Positions 28,433 through 37,890 of a stretch of 64,000 nt of DNA are shown piece after piece. A program made the position numbers and the translations under genes. Source of the DNA: Stappia sp. MMSF_3263. Its GTDB lineage: Bacteria > Pseudomonadota > Alphaproteobacteria > Rhizobiales > Stappiaceae. Below the pieces are notes generated by a model. The model ran no database searches, was not told where the DNA came from, and saw only the letters and a list, made by a program, of their open reading frames with translations. Location: positions 124,001 to 188,000 of the forward strand of contig NZ_JASHIK010000008.1 of assembly GCF_030733745.1 (NCBI RefSeq), given 5' to 3'. Each line of letters opens with the position of its first letter. The stretch's first letter is position 1.

Positions 28433-29265
28433 GCGACCCGATCCTCAAGGTCCGCAACCTGAAGCGCGACTATGTCATCGCAGGGGGCCTGTTCGCCTCC
28501 CCGCGCCTTCTGCATGCCGTCAAGGATGTCAGCTTCGACGTCGAGCGCGGCTCGACACTCGCGGTCGTCGGCGAAAGCGGTTGCGGCAAGTCGACACTCG
28601 CCCGCATGCTGACGATGATCGATGCTGCCACCTCCGGAACGATCGAGATCGACGGCACGCGGATCGACATTGGCCGGCACGGCATCACGCGCGACATGCG
28701 CCAGGCGGTGCAGATCGTCTTCCAGAATCCGTACGGCTCACTCAATCCGCGCCAGAAGATCGGCGCCGTGCTCGAGGAGCCCCTGCTTCTGAACACGACC
28801 ATGAGCGCGGGCGAGCGGCGCGACGCCGCGCTTTCCATGCTGGAAAAGGTCGGTCTGAAGCCGGAACATTACGGCCGCTACCCGCATATGTTCTCCGGCG
28901 GACAACGCCAGCGCGTCGCCATCGCCCGCGCCATCATGCTTCGTCCCAAGCTTCTGGTGCTCGACGAGCCGGTCTCCGCGCTCGATCTTTCCGTCCAGGC
29001 CCAGATCCTCAACCTGCTTGCCGACCTGCAGGAGGAATTCAACCTCACCTATGTCTTCATCAGCCATGACCTCTCGGTCGTGCGCTACATCGCCGACAAG
29101 GTGATGGTGATGTATTTCGGGGAGGCAGTCGAATACGGCACACGCGACGAGGTCTTCACGAACCCGGCGCATGAATACACGCGCACTCTCTTCGCCGCCA
29201 CACCGCGCGCCGACGTCGAAAGCATCCGCGCGCGCCTCGCTGCAAAGAGCACGGCCACCGGCTGA
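28429..29265 (+). CDS. dppF: Dipeptide ABC transporter ATPase DppF
   Basis: A 278-residue ATPase and last gene of dppABCDF. Walker A is GESGCGKS, the Q-loop is VFQNPYGSLNPR (typical of DppF/OppF), the signature is FSGGQRQR, Walker B is LLVLDEPVSALD and the switch is SHDLS. The start is GTG at 28429, overlapping the dppD stop, which argues for translational coupling of the two ATPases. It is shorter than the E. coli protein at the C-terminus, like DppD here. The operon ends convergent with the coiled-coil protein gene; no terminator is obvious in the 35-bp gap. Confidence 0.93.
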   Translation: MSDPILKVRNLKRDYVIAGGLFASPRLLHAVKDVSFDVERGSTLAVVGESGCGKSTLARMLTMIDAATSGTIEIDGTRIDIGRHGITRDMRQAVQIVFQNPYGSLNPRQKIGAVLEEPLLLNTTMSAGERRDAALSMLEKVGLKPEHYGRYPHMFSGGQRQRVAIARAIMLRPKLLVLDEPVSALDLSVQAQILNLLADLQEEFNLTYVFISHDLSVVRYIADKVMVMYFGEAVEYGTRDEVFTNPAHEYTRTLFAATPRADVESIRARLAAKSTATG

Positions 29266-29300
29266 CGGGCCTTGCGCGTCACCGCGGCCGGGCCAATGCC

Positions 29301-30527
29301 CTAGCCACCGGCCTTGCGTTTGCCGCGGGAGCTGGCACGGGCGGGTCCCGGCAGGATCGGCGGCGTCGAGGCGCCTCCCTTGTCGGCCTCCGCCGTCCCG
29401 TTTCTGGCGGCCTCCAACGTGCCGGCACCCATGCGGCTACGCACCGCGCGGATGCGGGCGGCCAGCGACTGGGTCACGTTGCCGGAGGCGGCCAGCTCGT
29501 CCCCGCCATCCTTGTCGGTGACGGCGACCGGCTCCAGATCCTCCTCGGTACCGAGCGAGAGAACAACGGCGGAGGCAAGGTCGGCCAGTTCGCCCCGCAG
29601 CGCGAGGAAATCGGCGTTGGCGCCGAGCTCGCCCCGCAGCCTCTCGTTCTCCGCCGCAAGCCGTGCAGCCTCGGCCGCCGGAGCCTCGCTGTCGGACCCG
29701 GTTCCCTCGGCGAGCACCGACAGACGGGTAATCTCCGCGCGTGCGGCAATCAGTTTTGACTCCGCCTCGAAGAGCCGGTCGTCACGGGCGCGCAATTCCT
29801 GCCGCGTGAGCTGCGAGGCGGCGCGGTCCGTTTCAGCGCCGCTGCTCTCTCCCGCATCTTCGCCGGTCTGGCGCGTGTTGCGGTCCGTCGCCCGCTTCAA
29901 CTGCCGGCGCAGCGCCGCGATCTCGGTCTCCAGCGCGGTTACGCGCATCGTGTCGGAAGCGCTGCCAAGCGTATCGTCAGCCGGCATCGAAGCCTTTTCC
30001 GCCATCGCATCCGAGGTGATCACGACCTCACCCGGTTCGCCAAGCGACGCGCTGCCGGCCACCGCCTCCGGCGTCTCCCCGGCCTGTGCGCTCATCAACC
30101 GCTTCAACAGGCGCTCGAGATCGCGGATACGCGCTCCCGATCGGGCAATCGTCTCCTGGTTTTCCTGGATTTCGCGGCGCAGATCCGCCTCGCGGCTCAT
30201 GGCGTCGGCAAGAGCCTGTTCGCGGGAGATGAATTCCTTGCGCAGATCGCCCGACAGCGCTTCCGCCCGATCCCGGGCGATGCGGTTTGCCGTCGCCTGC
30301 TGCTGCAGTCGCTCGAGCCCGGATTCCAACCGCCGGTACTCGATGGCATGGCTTGCGCGCAGGGCCGCTATCTCGGCACGCACATCGGCATGGGTCATAG
30401 GCGTGGTCGCCTCGACCGCCCTTCGTGTCAGCCGCACCGCACGCCGCCATATCGACGGCACGAGAGCCACCGCGAGAAGGCCGGCGAGGCAAAAGCCGAG
30501 CGCCACATACATTGCCGATTCAATCAA
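29301..30527 (-). CDS. Membrane-anchored coiled-coil protein, function unknown
   Basis: A 408-residue protein. One N-terminal membrane helix (YVALGFCLAGLLAVALVPSIW) is followed by basic WRRAVRLTRRAVE. A long heptad-rich coiled coil then covers about residues 45-150 (LESGLERLQQQATANRIARD, LRREIQENQETIARSGARIR), with a second helical stretch at about 215-330. The ends are low-complexity and Ala/Gly-rich. I infer a cytoplasmic rod anchored in the inner membrane. The likely start is TTG 30527 (MIESAM); ATG 30512 is the alternative. The protein is not assigned to a named family. It is upstream-adjacent to nothing in the same operon except possibly eipA, 214 bp away. Confidence 0.72.
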   Translation of the reverse strand: MIESAMYVALGFCLAGLLAVALVPSIWRRAVRLTRRAVEATTPMTHADVRAEIAALRASHAIEYRRLESGLERLQQQATANRIARDRAEALSGDLRKEFISREQALADAMSREADLRREIQENQETIARSGARIRDLERLLKRLMSAQAGETPEAVAGSASLGEPGEVVITSDAMAEKASMPADDTLGSASDTMRVTALETEIAALRRQLKRATDRNTRQTGEDAGESSGAETDRAASQLTRQELRARDDRLFEAESKLIAARAEITRLSVLAEGTGSDSEAPAAEAARLAAENERLRGELGANADFLALRGELADLASAVVLSLGTEEDLEPVAVTDKDGGDELAASGNVTQSLAARIRAVRSRMGAGTLEAARNGTAEADKGGASTPPILPGPARASSRGKRKAGG

Positions 30528-30741
30528 GACCGCTCACCACCGTCTGGAACCCTGATCGCCTCGACCATCCATGTTCCTGGCCATGTCCCTGGCCATACTG
30601 CCTGGGCCCGCCTTCGCCGGACGGGCTTTTTCGTGTGATTGCCCGGATACGCATCCGGCAGCGCGACGCTGCCCGGGCGCTACGCTCCCTCCCTGATACA
30701 AGACGCAAGGTCCCGCGCCAAGCGCGACGGCATTGCCCTTG

Positions 30742-31365
30742 TCAAAAAGGATTCCAGGTCGGCTTCTGCGTGAACTTCAGATAGCCGACATTGACGCCAA
30801 GCCGGGCGCCGACACCGGCGCGCACCGGAACCACGTAGACGTCGTGGTTGGACAGCACCGTCATGCCGAAACCGCCGATCAGATAGGCCGAGCCGTTGAC
30901 GCCCACATAGCGCCGGTAGATCGCCGAAGTGTCCGGCAGATTGTAGACCAGCATCATCACACGGGCACCGTCGCCGCCGATGTCCCATCCGAACGAGGGC
31001 CCTTGCCAGAACACCTTGTGCGTGCCGGCGTTGCGGGTGAAGAGCTGTCCCTCGCCATAGCGCGCTCCGGCCAGCAGCGCGCCCGAGCCTTCCTCGCCGA
31101 GAATATAGCCGTTCGGCTGGCCGTATTGCTGCACCGCGCGCTCGACGACCGAGGCAAGACCGCCTGAAATCTGGCCGAAGAAGCGGTGCCCTGCCCCGAC
31201 CAGTTCGTCCTGGCTATACTGCTCAGGCTGCTGCGCCGTCGCCGGCGACCCGGCAAGCGCAAGGCCCAGCGCAAGGGCGGCGGCGGGCATCAGTGCCAAG
31301 CTCCCTGCCTTGCGAAAGACGCTGGCGAAGAAGGGGGCAAGGCGGGCGGAAAGGGCTGCTATCAT
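30742..31365 (-). CDS. eipA: EipA-like (DUF1134) envelope protein
   Basis: A 207-residue exported protein. A long N-terminal signal (about 45 residues, ending LAGSPATAQQ) precedes a DUF1134 domain. The domain contains FFGQISGGLASVVERAVQQYGQPNGYILGEE, GPSFGWDIGGDG and GVNGSAYLIGGFGMTVL. In Brucella, DUF1134 protein EipA is a periplasmic beta-barrel-like protein needed for envelope integrity and is CtrA-regulated. I see no full CtrA box immediately upstream here. ATG 31365 follows AAGGACC. The final residues FTQKPTWNPF match the family's conserved end. The call of family is firm; the function is carried over from Brucella. Confidence 0.87.
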   Translation of the reverse strand: MIAALSARLAPFFASVFRKAGSLALMPAAALALGLALAGSPATAQQPEQYSQDELVGAGHRFFGQISGGLASVVERAVQQYGQPNGYILGEEGSGALLAGARYGEGQLFTRNAGTHKVFWQGPSFGWDIGGDGARVMMLVYNLPDTSAIYRRYVGVNGSAYLIGGFGMTVLSNHDVYVVPVRAGVGARLGVNVGYLKFTQKPTWNPF

Positions 31366-31573
31366 CTCGGTCTGGTCCTTCGCAGGTAGGTGGCCCCGAT
31401 TGCGTTCCCGGGCGCATGGTCATGGTGCCTCCGGTGGCGGAGGCAGGGTCTCCCGGTCCGCTCCGGGCGGTGACGGCCGGCGGTTCCCGTCGACCTGGCG
31501 GAAGATCTGCGGTTGCCCGCCGGCCCGGGATGCGGGCACAGTCACATGCCTTTCGGGCGTCAGGACTGATTCG

Positions 31574-32062
31574 ATGTCAGAGTGTAGTCGAAATCGGAAA
31601 AGATTATGGTCGACCACCTCGGCCTGGCTCGTGCTCGCGTCATGGCTCGCCCTTGCCGCCCCGCAAGCGGTAGAAGCCCTCGACTACGCCACGGACCCCG
31701 TCAGCGGCTATGCGCTTGGCGGCAATGATCCGGTTGCCTATTTCATCGACAGAAAACCCCGGCGCGGGCAACAGAAATACGAGCTGCGCTGGGGCGATAC
31801 CGTCTGGATGTTCGTCAACGAGGGCAACCGCGCGGCCTTCGAAAAGGCCCCGCGGATCTACGCACCCCATCTGACAGGCTGCGACCCGACCGCGCTTGCC
31901 GGCGGTTTCGTCACCATCGGAAATCCGGCGATCTTTGCCCTTCACGACGGCCACCTTCTTCTGTTTCACTCTGAAATCAATCGCTTCCTCTTCCTCGCCG
32001 ACCCGCAAACGCTGCTCGATACCGCGCGCGACGCCGCCGTGCGGCTGGGGTGTGCCTGGTAA
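31574..32062 (+). CDS. Exported YHS domain protein
   Basis: A 162-residue protein with a signal peptide (STTSAWLVLASWLALAAPQAVEA) and a small YHS-like domain: DPVSGYALGGNDPVAYFIDRKP, then YELRWGDTVWMFVNEGNRAAFEKAPRIYAPHLTG. The DPVAYF and F-x-x-E-x-N-R-x-x-F patterns are typical of exported YHS proteins, which have been linked to metal or copper handling, though unproven. Cys97-like and Cys160-like residues (GCDPTA and LGCAW) could form a disulphide. ATG 31574 is chosen because it starts the signal peptide; the ribosome site is poor. It is on the plus strand, 150 bp before chpT. Confidence 0.75.
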   Translation: MSECSRNRKRLWSTTSAWLVLASWLALAAPQAVEALDYATDPVSGYALGGNDPVAYFIDRKPRRGQQKYELRWGDTVWMFVNEGNRAAFEKAPRIYAPHLTGCDPTALAGGFVTIGNPAIFALHDGHLLLFHSEINRFLFLADPQTLLDTARDAAVRLGCAW

Positions 32063-32212
32063 ATGGCGGCCAACTGCCCCTGGTGACCGGGTTTGCGCCG
32101 GCGCCACCGCTTGGCAGTGCGGGACGAGGAGTGTAACGCTTTCGCAAATCCGCGAATCGCGCAGGACTGCCATTTGGAACGACCGACACCACGCCCGCCC
32201 AAGGACGACCGC

Positions 32213-32857
32213 ATGACCGCCATCGACGACCTCAGCGCCCTGGACCTGGCCGCCCTCGTGGCGAGCCGCGTCTGCCACGACATCATCTCCCCCGTCGGCG
32301 CCATTACCAATGGCCTCGAGGTTCTCGATGAAGAGGACAACGAGGACATGAAGGACTTCGCCATGGACCTGATCCGCAAGAGCGCGCGGCAGGCCTCGGC
32401 CAAGCTCCAGTTCGCCCGCCTTGCCTTTGGTGCGGCCGGGTCCGCCGGCGCCGAGATCGACCTGGGCGATGCCCACTCGGTCGCCGCCGGGTTCCTTGCC
32501 AACGAAAAGGCCGATCTCAACTGGCAGGTTCCCCGCCTCCTGATGGCGAAGAACAGGGTCAAGCTGCTGCTCAACCTTATTCTTCTCGCCAACCAGTGCG
32601 TTCCCCGTGGCGGCCTGATTACCGTCAGCATGGACGGCGAGGCACAGTCGCCCACCTTCCGGTTGAAAGTAACAGGATCAACAACCAAGGTTCCTGCTCT
32701 CGTTCTTGACATGACATCCGGCAAGGAACCCGAAAGAATCGATGCACACACCGTCCAGCCGGTCTATGCGGTCTTGCTGGCTCGGGAGTCGGGCATGGAT
32801 TTAGAAGTCGTTAAGGAAGATGATGGGGTGAAAATTACTGCATCATCAGCAGGATAA
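32213..32857 (+). CDS. chpT: Histidine phosphotransferase ChpT
   Basis: A 214-residue cytoplasmic protein. The phosphoryl-accepting His22 sits in RVCHDIISPVGAITNGLEVL, the hallmark of ChpT, whose fold imitates a histidine kinase dimer. A degenerate ATPase-like domain follows (KNRVKLLLNLILLANQCVPRGG). ChpT passes phosphate from CckA to CtrA and CpdR. ATG 32213 follows AAGGACGACC; the longer frame from 32093 is not conserved in character. Its location directly before cheA on the same strand is common in alphaproteobacteria. The target ctrA is also in this window. Confidence 0.93.
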   Translation: MTAIDDLSALDLAALVASRVCHDIISPVGAITNGLEVLDEEDNEDMKDFAMDLIRKSARQASAKLQFARLAFGAAGSAGAEIDLGDAHSVAAGFLANEKADLNWQVPRLLMAKNRVKLLLNLILLANQCVPRGGLITVSMDGEAQSPTFRLKVTGSTTKVPALVLDMTSGKEPERIDAHTVQPVYAVLLARESGMDLEVVKEDDGVKITASSAG

Positions 32858-32988
32858 ACTGACTTCAAAGGCCATCGTTTCGTTTCAGTCTATCTTAACT
32901 GTTTGAGACGCATTCTCACTGGCAGGGATGGGTTGCCCGGACACAACGTCCGGGTCGTGTACCAGTAACCAGTCGGGTGAGTTTGGCC

Positions 32989-35757
32989 ATGGACGACTTG
33001 CTTAGCGAGTTCCTCACAGAAACGAACGAGAGCCTGGACGTCGTCGACGTCGAGCTCGTCAAGTTCGAACAAGAACCGAATAACGCGAAGATTCTCGATA
33101 ACGTCTTCCGTCTCGTCCATACGATCAAGGGCACCTGCGGCTTCCTCGGCCTGCCCCGGCTTGAGGCTCTCGCCCATGCCGGCGAGACCTTGATGGGCAA
33201 GTTCCGCGACGGCGCCAAGGTGACGCCCGACGCGGTGTCGCTCATTCTGTCGTCCATCGATCGCATCAAGGAAATCCTTGCCGATCTCGAAGCGGCCGGC
33301 GGCGCCGAGCCCGAGGGCAGCGACGACGATCTGATTTCCGAGCTCGAGCGCATGTCGCTCTCCGCCGACACCACCGGTGGCAAGGCTGCGGCGCCGACCG
33401 CAGAGGACGAGGCGATGGCGCGCGGCGAGTTGGTCGAGCAGGTGCTCGAACGCCCCTTGCGCCCCGGCGAGGTCTCGCTTGACGATCTCGAGCGCGCCTT
33501 CCGCGAAGCCGAGTGCGAGGTCGAGCTTCCCGTGTCCGATCCGATCTCCGAGATCGACGCGGCCGAGCTTGCCGCCGATGCAGAGATCGAGGCGGAGACG
33601 GCTCCCCCGCTCGCCGTCAAGGCCCGCCCCCGCGGTGGAGAGACCGCCGCCCGCGAGCCCGCTGAGAAGGGTGAGAAGAAAGCTTCCGTGTCGAGCCAGT
33701 CGATCCGCGTCGCGGTCGAGACGCTCGAACACCTGATGACGATGGTCTCCGAGCTGGTCCTCACCCGAAACCAGCTGCTCGAGATCTCCCGTCGCCACGA
33801 GGATTCCGAATTCAAGGTGCCGTTGCAGCGCCTGTCCAACGTGACCGCCGAGCTGCAGGAAGGCGTCATGAAGACGCGCATGCAGCCGATCGGCAACGCC
33901 TGGCAGAAGCTGCCGCGCATCGTGCGCGACCTCAGCCAGGAACTCGACAAGCCGATTGAGCTGGAGATGGTCGGCGCCGAGACCGAGCTTGACCGGCAGG
34001 TCCTGGAGCTGATCAAGGATCCGCTCACCCACATGATCCGCAACTCCGCCGATCACGGCCTGGAGATGCCGAGCGACCGCAAGGCGGCCGGCAAGTCGGA
34101 AAAGGGCACGATCACGCTCTCCGCCTATCATGAAGGCGGCCACATCATCATCGAGGTCAAGGACGACGGTCGCGGCATCGATGTCGACCGGGTCAAGGCC
34201 AAGGTGCTGGAGCGCGGGCTGGCCTCCGAGGCCGAGCTCGACAAGATGACGGATCAGCAGATCCACAAATACATCTTCCACGCCGGCTTCTCGACCGCCC
34301 AGAACATCACCAGCGTCTCGGGCCGCGGCGTCGGCATGGACGTGGTGCGCAACAATGTCGAGCTGATCGGCGGGTCGATTGACCTGCGTTCCACTCCCGG
34401 CCGCGGTTCCAGCTTTATCATCAAGATCCCGCTGACGCTGGCCATTGTCTCGGCGCTGATCGTCGAGGCGGGTGGCGACCGTTTCGCGATCCCGCAGCTT
34501 TCCGTGGTCGAGCTCGTTCGCGTGCAGTCGAATTCCGAGCACCGGATCGAACGCATCAAGGACACGCCTGTCCTGCGCCTGCGCAACAAGCTGCTGCCGC
34601 TGGTCCACATGTCGCACCTGCTCGGCTTCGACGGACCCGACGGCGAGACGGAGATCGAGGCCGACACCGGTTTCATCGTCGTAATGCAGGTTGGCAGCCA
34701 GACCTTCGGCGTTGTCGTCGACGGCGTCTTCCACACCGAGGAAATCGTCGTCAAGCCGATGTCGACGATGCTGCGCAACCTGACCATGTTCTCCGGCAAC
34801 ACCATTCTGGGTGACGGCGCGGTGATCATGATCATCGACCCGAACGGCGTCGCCTCGGCCATGGCAAGCCATGCCTCCAGCGTCGTCGCCGAAGGCGAGC
34901 GCAAGGAAGCCGAAGAAGCGATGGCCTCCGCCATCGACGGCCAGTCGAGCGTATCCATGCTGCTCTTCCGCGCCGGTTCGCCCGAGCCCAAGGCCGTGCC
35001 GCTGTCGCTGGTCACCCGTCTGGAAGAGTTCGATGTCTCCAAGATCGAGCATTCCAACGGTCGCGACCTGGTGCAGTATCGCGGCGCGCTGATGCCGCTG
35101 GTCTACATCGATCCCTCGCAGGCGCATCGCGGCGAAGGCACCCAGCCGATGCTGGTCTTCTCCGATGCCGGGCGTTCGATGGGCCTCGTGGTCGACGAGA
35201 TCGTCGATATCGTCGAGGATCGCATGAACATCGAGGTCGGATCCGACCGCGCCGGTGTCCTCGGCTCGGCCGTCATCAAGGACAAGGCAACCGAGATCAT
35301 CGATCTTGGCTACTACCTGCCGCAGGCCTTCGAGGACTGGTTCATGCGCAAGGAGATGGACATCGCCGCGCTGACCAAGAAGGTCCTTCTGGTCGACGAC
35401 AGCGCCTTCTTCCGCAACATGCTGACGCCGGTTCTCAAGGCCGCCGGCTACGACGTGACCGCCTGCACCGGGGCCAACCAGGCATTCGAGCTGCTGGAAA
35501 ACGGCGACCGCTTCCAGGCCATCGTCAGCGACATCGAGATGCCGGAAATCAACGGCTTTGAGTTCTGCGAGGCGCTTCGTCGCGATCCGCGCTTCCGCAA
35601 GATGCCGATCCTGGCCCTGTCGGCGGTCGTCTCGCCGGCCTCGATCGAGCGCGGACGCCAGGCAGGCTTCGACGATTATGTGGCGAAATTCGACCGTCCG
35701 GGGCTGATCGCCTCGCTCAAGGACCTCTTCGCCGGTGAAATGGGGATTGCGGCATGA
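32989..35757 (+). CDS. cheA: Chemotaxis histidine kinase CheA with C-terminal receiver domain
   Basis: A 922-residue hybrid kinase. The Hpt domain comes first, with phospho-accepting His44 (RLVHTIKGTCGFLG). A Glu/Ala-rich linker spans about 120-235, then the dimerisation domain (IRVAVETLEHLMTMVSELVL). The catalytic domain contains the N box (LTHMIRNSADHGLE) and G boxes (DDGRGID, GRGVGMDV). A CheW-like domain precedes a full receiver (about 797-922) with DD, Asp848 (VSDIEMPEING) and Lys in YVAKF. The receiver may act as a phosphate sink. ATG 32989 is favoured over GTG 32977. It is the first che gene, with cheW overlapping as ATGA. Confidence 0.95.
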   Translation: MDDLLSEFLTETNESLDVVDVELVKFEQEPNNAKILDNVFRLVHTIKGTCGFLGLPRLEALAHAGETLMGKFRDGAKVTPDAVSLILSSIDRIKEILADLEAAGGAEPEGSDDDLISELERMSLSADTTGGKAAAPTAEDEAMARGELVEQVLERPLRPGEVSLDDLERAFREAECEVELPVSDPISEIDAAELAADAEIEAETAPPLAVKARPRGGETAAREPAEKGEKKASVSSQSIRVAVETLEHLMTMVSELVLTRNQLLEISRRHEDSEFKVPLQRLSNVTAELQEGVMKTRMQPIGNAWQKLPRIVRDLSQELDKPIELEMVGAETELDRQVLELIKDPLTHMIRNSADHGLEMPSDRKAAGKSEKGTITLSAYHEGGHIIIEVKDDGRGIDVDRVKAKVLERGLASEAELDKMTDQQIHKYIFHAGFSTAQNITSVSGRGVGMDVVRNNVELIGGSIDLRSTPGRGSSFIIKIPLTLAIVSALIVEAGGDRFAIPQLSVVELVRVQSNSEHRIERIKDTPVLRLRNKLLPLVHMSHLLGFDGPDGETEIEADTGFIVVMQVGSQTFGVVVDGVFHTEEIVVKPMSTMLRNLTMFSGNTILGDGAVIMIIDPNGVASAMASHASSVVAEGERKEAEEAMASAIDGQSSVSMLLFRAGSPEPKAVPLSLVTRLEEFDVSKIEHSNGRDLVQYRGALMPLVYIDPSQAHRGEGTQPMLVFSDAGRSMGLVVDEIVDIVEDRMNIEVGSDRAGVLGSAVIKDKATEIIDLGYYLPQAFEDWFMRKEMDIAALTKKVLLVDDSAFFRNMLTPVLKAAGYDVTACTGANQAFELLENGDRFQAIVSDIEMPEINGFEFCEALRRDPRFRKMPILALSAVVSPASIERGRQAGFDDYVAKFDRPGLIASLKDLFAGEMGIAA

Positions 35758-36236
35758 AGCACAATGACAACCTCGCGGCCAGTATCGACGATACCATCCA
35801 GTATGTGACGGTCATCATCGGCGGCCAGCTTTTCGGCCTCCCGATCAGCCAGGTGCACGACGTCTTCGTTCCCGAGAGCCTCACCCGTGTGCCGCTCGCG
35901 GCGCCGGAAGTTGCCGGCGTGCTCAACCTGCGCGGCCGCATCGTCACCGCCATCGACATGCGCAAGCGCCTGCACCTGCCCAACCGGGACAAGAACGCCC
36001 AGGTCATGGCAGTCGGGATCGAGCACAAGGGCGAAAGCTACGGTCTGGTCATCGACCAGGTGGGCGAAGTGCTCCGCCTGTCCGGCGACTCGATGGAGGC
36101 CAATCCGTCCAACCTCGACAAACGCTGGGCCGAGATCTCGGGCGGTGTCCACCGCCTCGACGGCAAGCTGATGATCATCCTCGATGTCGCCCGCTTGTTC
36201 GGCGCCATGGTTTCTGAGCCGCTGGCGGCCGCCTGA
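35754..36236 (+). CDS. cheW: Chemotaxis coupling protein CheW
   Basis: A 160-residue CheW-domain protein that links receptors to CheA at the membrane array. The conserved strands are visible: YVTVIIGGQLFGLPISQVHDVF, RVPLAAPEVAGVLNLRGRIVTAIDMRKRL (with the NLRG motif) and a terminal LMIILDVARLF. ATG 35754 overlaps the cheA stop, implying translational coupling. No methyl-accepting receptor gene is in the cluster, so receptors must be encoded elsewhere. Confidence 0.95.
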   Translation: MKHNDNLAASIDDTIQYVTVIIGGQLFGLPISQVHDVFVPESLTRVPLAAPEVAGVLNLRGRIVTAIDMRKRLHLPNRDKNAQVMAVGIEHKGESYGLVIDQVGEVLRLSGDSMEANPSNLDKRWAEISGGVHRLDGKLMIILDVARLFGAMVSEPLAAA

Positions 36237-36288
36237 GGCGCGCGCGTTGGAACGAAATGCCGATCTACGGCACTCGGGAGCAAATGAA

Positions 36289-36654
36289 ATGAAACACTGT
36301 CTCGTCGTCGACGATTCCAGCGTGATCCGCAAGGTGGCCCGACGCATCCTGGAAGATCTCTCCTTCGAGATCTCCGAGGCGGAAGACGGTCTGAAGGCCC
36401 TCACCGCCTGCCGCGAGCGGATGCCCGACGCGATCCTTCTCGACTGGAACATGCCGGAAATGGACGGCCTGGAGTTCCTGCTGTCGCTGCGCAAGGAAGA
36501 CGGCGGCAACAAGCCGATCGTCGTCTTCTGCACGACCGAGAACGATGTGGCGCATATCACCCGCGCGATGCGGGCCGGGGCCAATGAGTACATCATGAAG
36601 CCTTTCGACAAGGACATCGTGGAAGCGAAGTTCCAGGAAGCTGGGCTGCTGTAA
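36289..36654 (+). CDS. cheY: CheY-like response regulator
   Basis: A 121-residue single-domain receiver. The acidic pair is in VVDDSS, the phosphorylation site is Asp52 (LLDWNMPEMDG), the Thr switch is in FCTTEND, and Lys is in IMKPFDKD. There is no output domain, so it should act on the flagellar switch or as a phosphate sink. ATG 36289 has GGGAG upstream; the longer frame from 36184 overlaps cheW and is rejected. It is 52 bp after cheW and 21 bp before cheB. Confidence 0.94.
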   Translation: MKHCLVVDDSSVIRKVARRILEDLSFEISEAEDGLKALTACRERMPDAILLDWNMPEMDGLEFLLSLRKEDGGNKPIVVFCTTENDVAHITRAMRAGANEYIMKPFDKDIVEAKFQEAGLL

Positions 36655-36675
36655 CCCCTTACGGGACATGTCAAG

Positions 36676-37890
36676 ATGATCGCCAGTTCTACAGCGCCGG
36701 CCCCCCGGGACGGTGCAAGGGCAGACTGTGTCCGCGTCATGGTGGTGGACGATTCCGTCGTCATTCGCGGGCTTCTGAGCCGCTGGGTCGAAGCAGATCC
36801 GGCGCTCCAGCTGGTCGCGTCCCACCGGAACGGCCGGCTTGCCGTCGAGGACATCGAGCGCAGCAATCCTGATGTCGTCGTGCTCGACATCGAGATGCCG
36901 GAGATGGACGGGCTGACCGCCCTTCCCCTGATGCTCAGGAAAAAGCGCGACCTGATCGTCGTGATGGCCTCCACGCTGACAAGGCGCAATGCCGAGATCA
37001 GCCTGCGGGCCCTGTCGCTGGGCGCGCAGGACTATGTGCCCAAGCCGGAATCCTCCAGCGAGGTCACCACCTCCGTCGACTTCCGTCGCGAGTTGATCGA
37101 GAAGGTCAAGGCCCTCGGCCAGCGCAGGCGTGCCAGCGGCGGCTTTGGCGGACGCCAGATGCGCGCCCAGACGACCGCGGGACAGACCGTGTCGCAGGGG
37201 CCCGTGTCGCGCGCGGCGACCGCCTCGGCGGGTTACAGCCGCCTTGCCGCGGCGCCGGCCCAGGCTGCCCCGCCGGCCCTGAAGACACGCCCCTATTCGA
37301 GCGTCCGGCCGCGCATCGTCGCCATCGGCTCCTCGACCGGCGGACCGCAGGCGCTGCAGCAGGTGTTCACCGACATCGGCACCGCCATTCGCGAGGTTCC
37401 GGTCGTCGTCACCCAGCACATGCCGCCGACCTTCACCGCGATCCTGGCCGAACATGTCGCCAAGGCGGCACTCAGGCCGGCCAAGGAAGCAGCGGATGGC
37501 GAGATTCTCATGCCCGGCCACATCTATGTGGCGCCGGGCGGGTTGCACATGACCGTCGTCAAGGATGGCGGCCAGCCGGTCGCCCGCCTGACCGACGGCG
37601 CCCCGGTGAATTTCTGCAAGCCTGCCGTCGATCCCCTGTTCGACAGCGTCGCCAAGGTCTACGGCTCCGCCGTCCTGGCGGTTGTGCTGACCGGCATGGG
37701 CCATGACGGAGCAGCCGGCATCCGCACCATCGCGGCCGGTGGCGGCAGCGTCATCGCCCAGGACGAGGCAACCAGCGTCGTGTGGGGAATGCCGGGAGCG
37801 GCTGCCCAGACCGGATTATGCTGCGATATTCTGCCAATCACCCGGATTGGTCCGAAAATCGCCGGATTGTTGAGTGGAGGCCTCAGGTGA
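36676..37890 (+). CDS. cheB: Chemotaxis glutamate methylesterase CheB
   Basis: A 404-residue two-domain enzyme. The N-terminal receiver has Asp71 (VLDIEMPEMDG). An Ala/Gln-rich linker (about 150-205) joins it to the methylesterase domain. Its catalytic triad is visible: Ser220 (GSSTGGP), His248 (TQHMPP) and Asp344 (GMGHDG). It removes methyl groups from receptors for adaptation. ATG 36676. Its TGA overlaps the GTG start of cheR, coupling the two opposing receptor-modifying enzymes. Confidence 0.96.
   Translation: MIASSTAPAPRDGARADCVRVMVVDDSVVIRGLLSRWVEADPALQLVASHRNGRLAVEDIERSNPDVVVLDIEMPEMDGLTALPLMLRKKRDLIVVMASTLTRRNAEISLRALSLGAQDYVPKPESSSEVTTSVDFRRELIEKVKALGQRRRASGGFGGRQMRAQTTAGQTVSQGPVSRAATASAGYSRLAAAPAQAAPPALKTRPYSSVRPRIVAIGSSTGGPQALQQVFTDIGTAIREVPVVVTQHMPPTFTAILAEHVAKAALRPAKEAADGEILMPGHIYVAPGGLHMTVVKDGGQPVARLTDGAPVNFCKPAVDPLFDSVAKVYGSAVLAVVLTGMGHDGAAGIRTIAAGGGSVIAQDEATSVVWGMPGAAAQTGLCCDILPITRIGPKIAGLLSGGLR

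Noticed and set aside
30606-30630. Terminator-like hairpin on the plus strand (GCCCG with CGGGC, then TTTTT)
   Set aside because: No plus-strand gene ends here, the stem is short with a bulge, and the flanking genes are on the minus strand. It could end an antisense transcript, but nothing supports one.
32890-35127. 745-codon open frame opposite cheA
   Set aside because: Same artefact: composition is unlike a protein (His/Asp/Arg-rich), and cheA motifs on the other strand explain the sequence.
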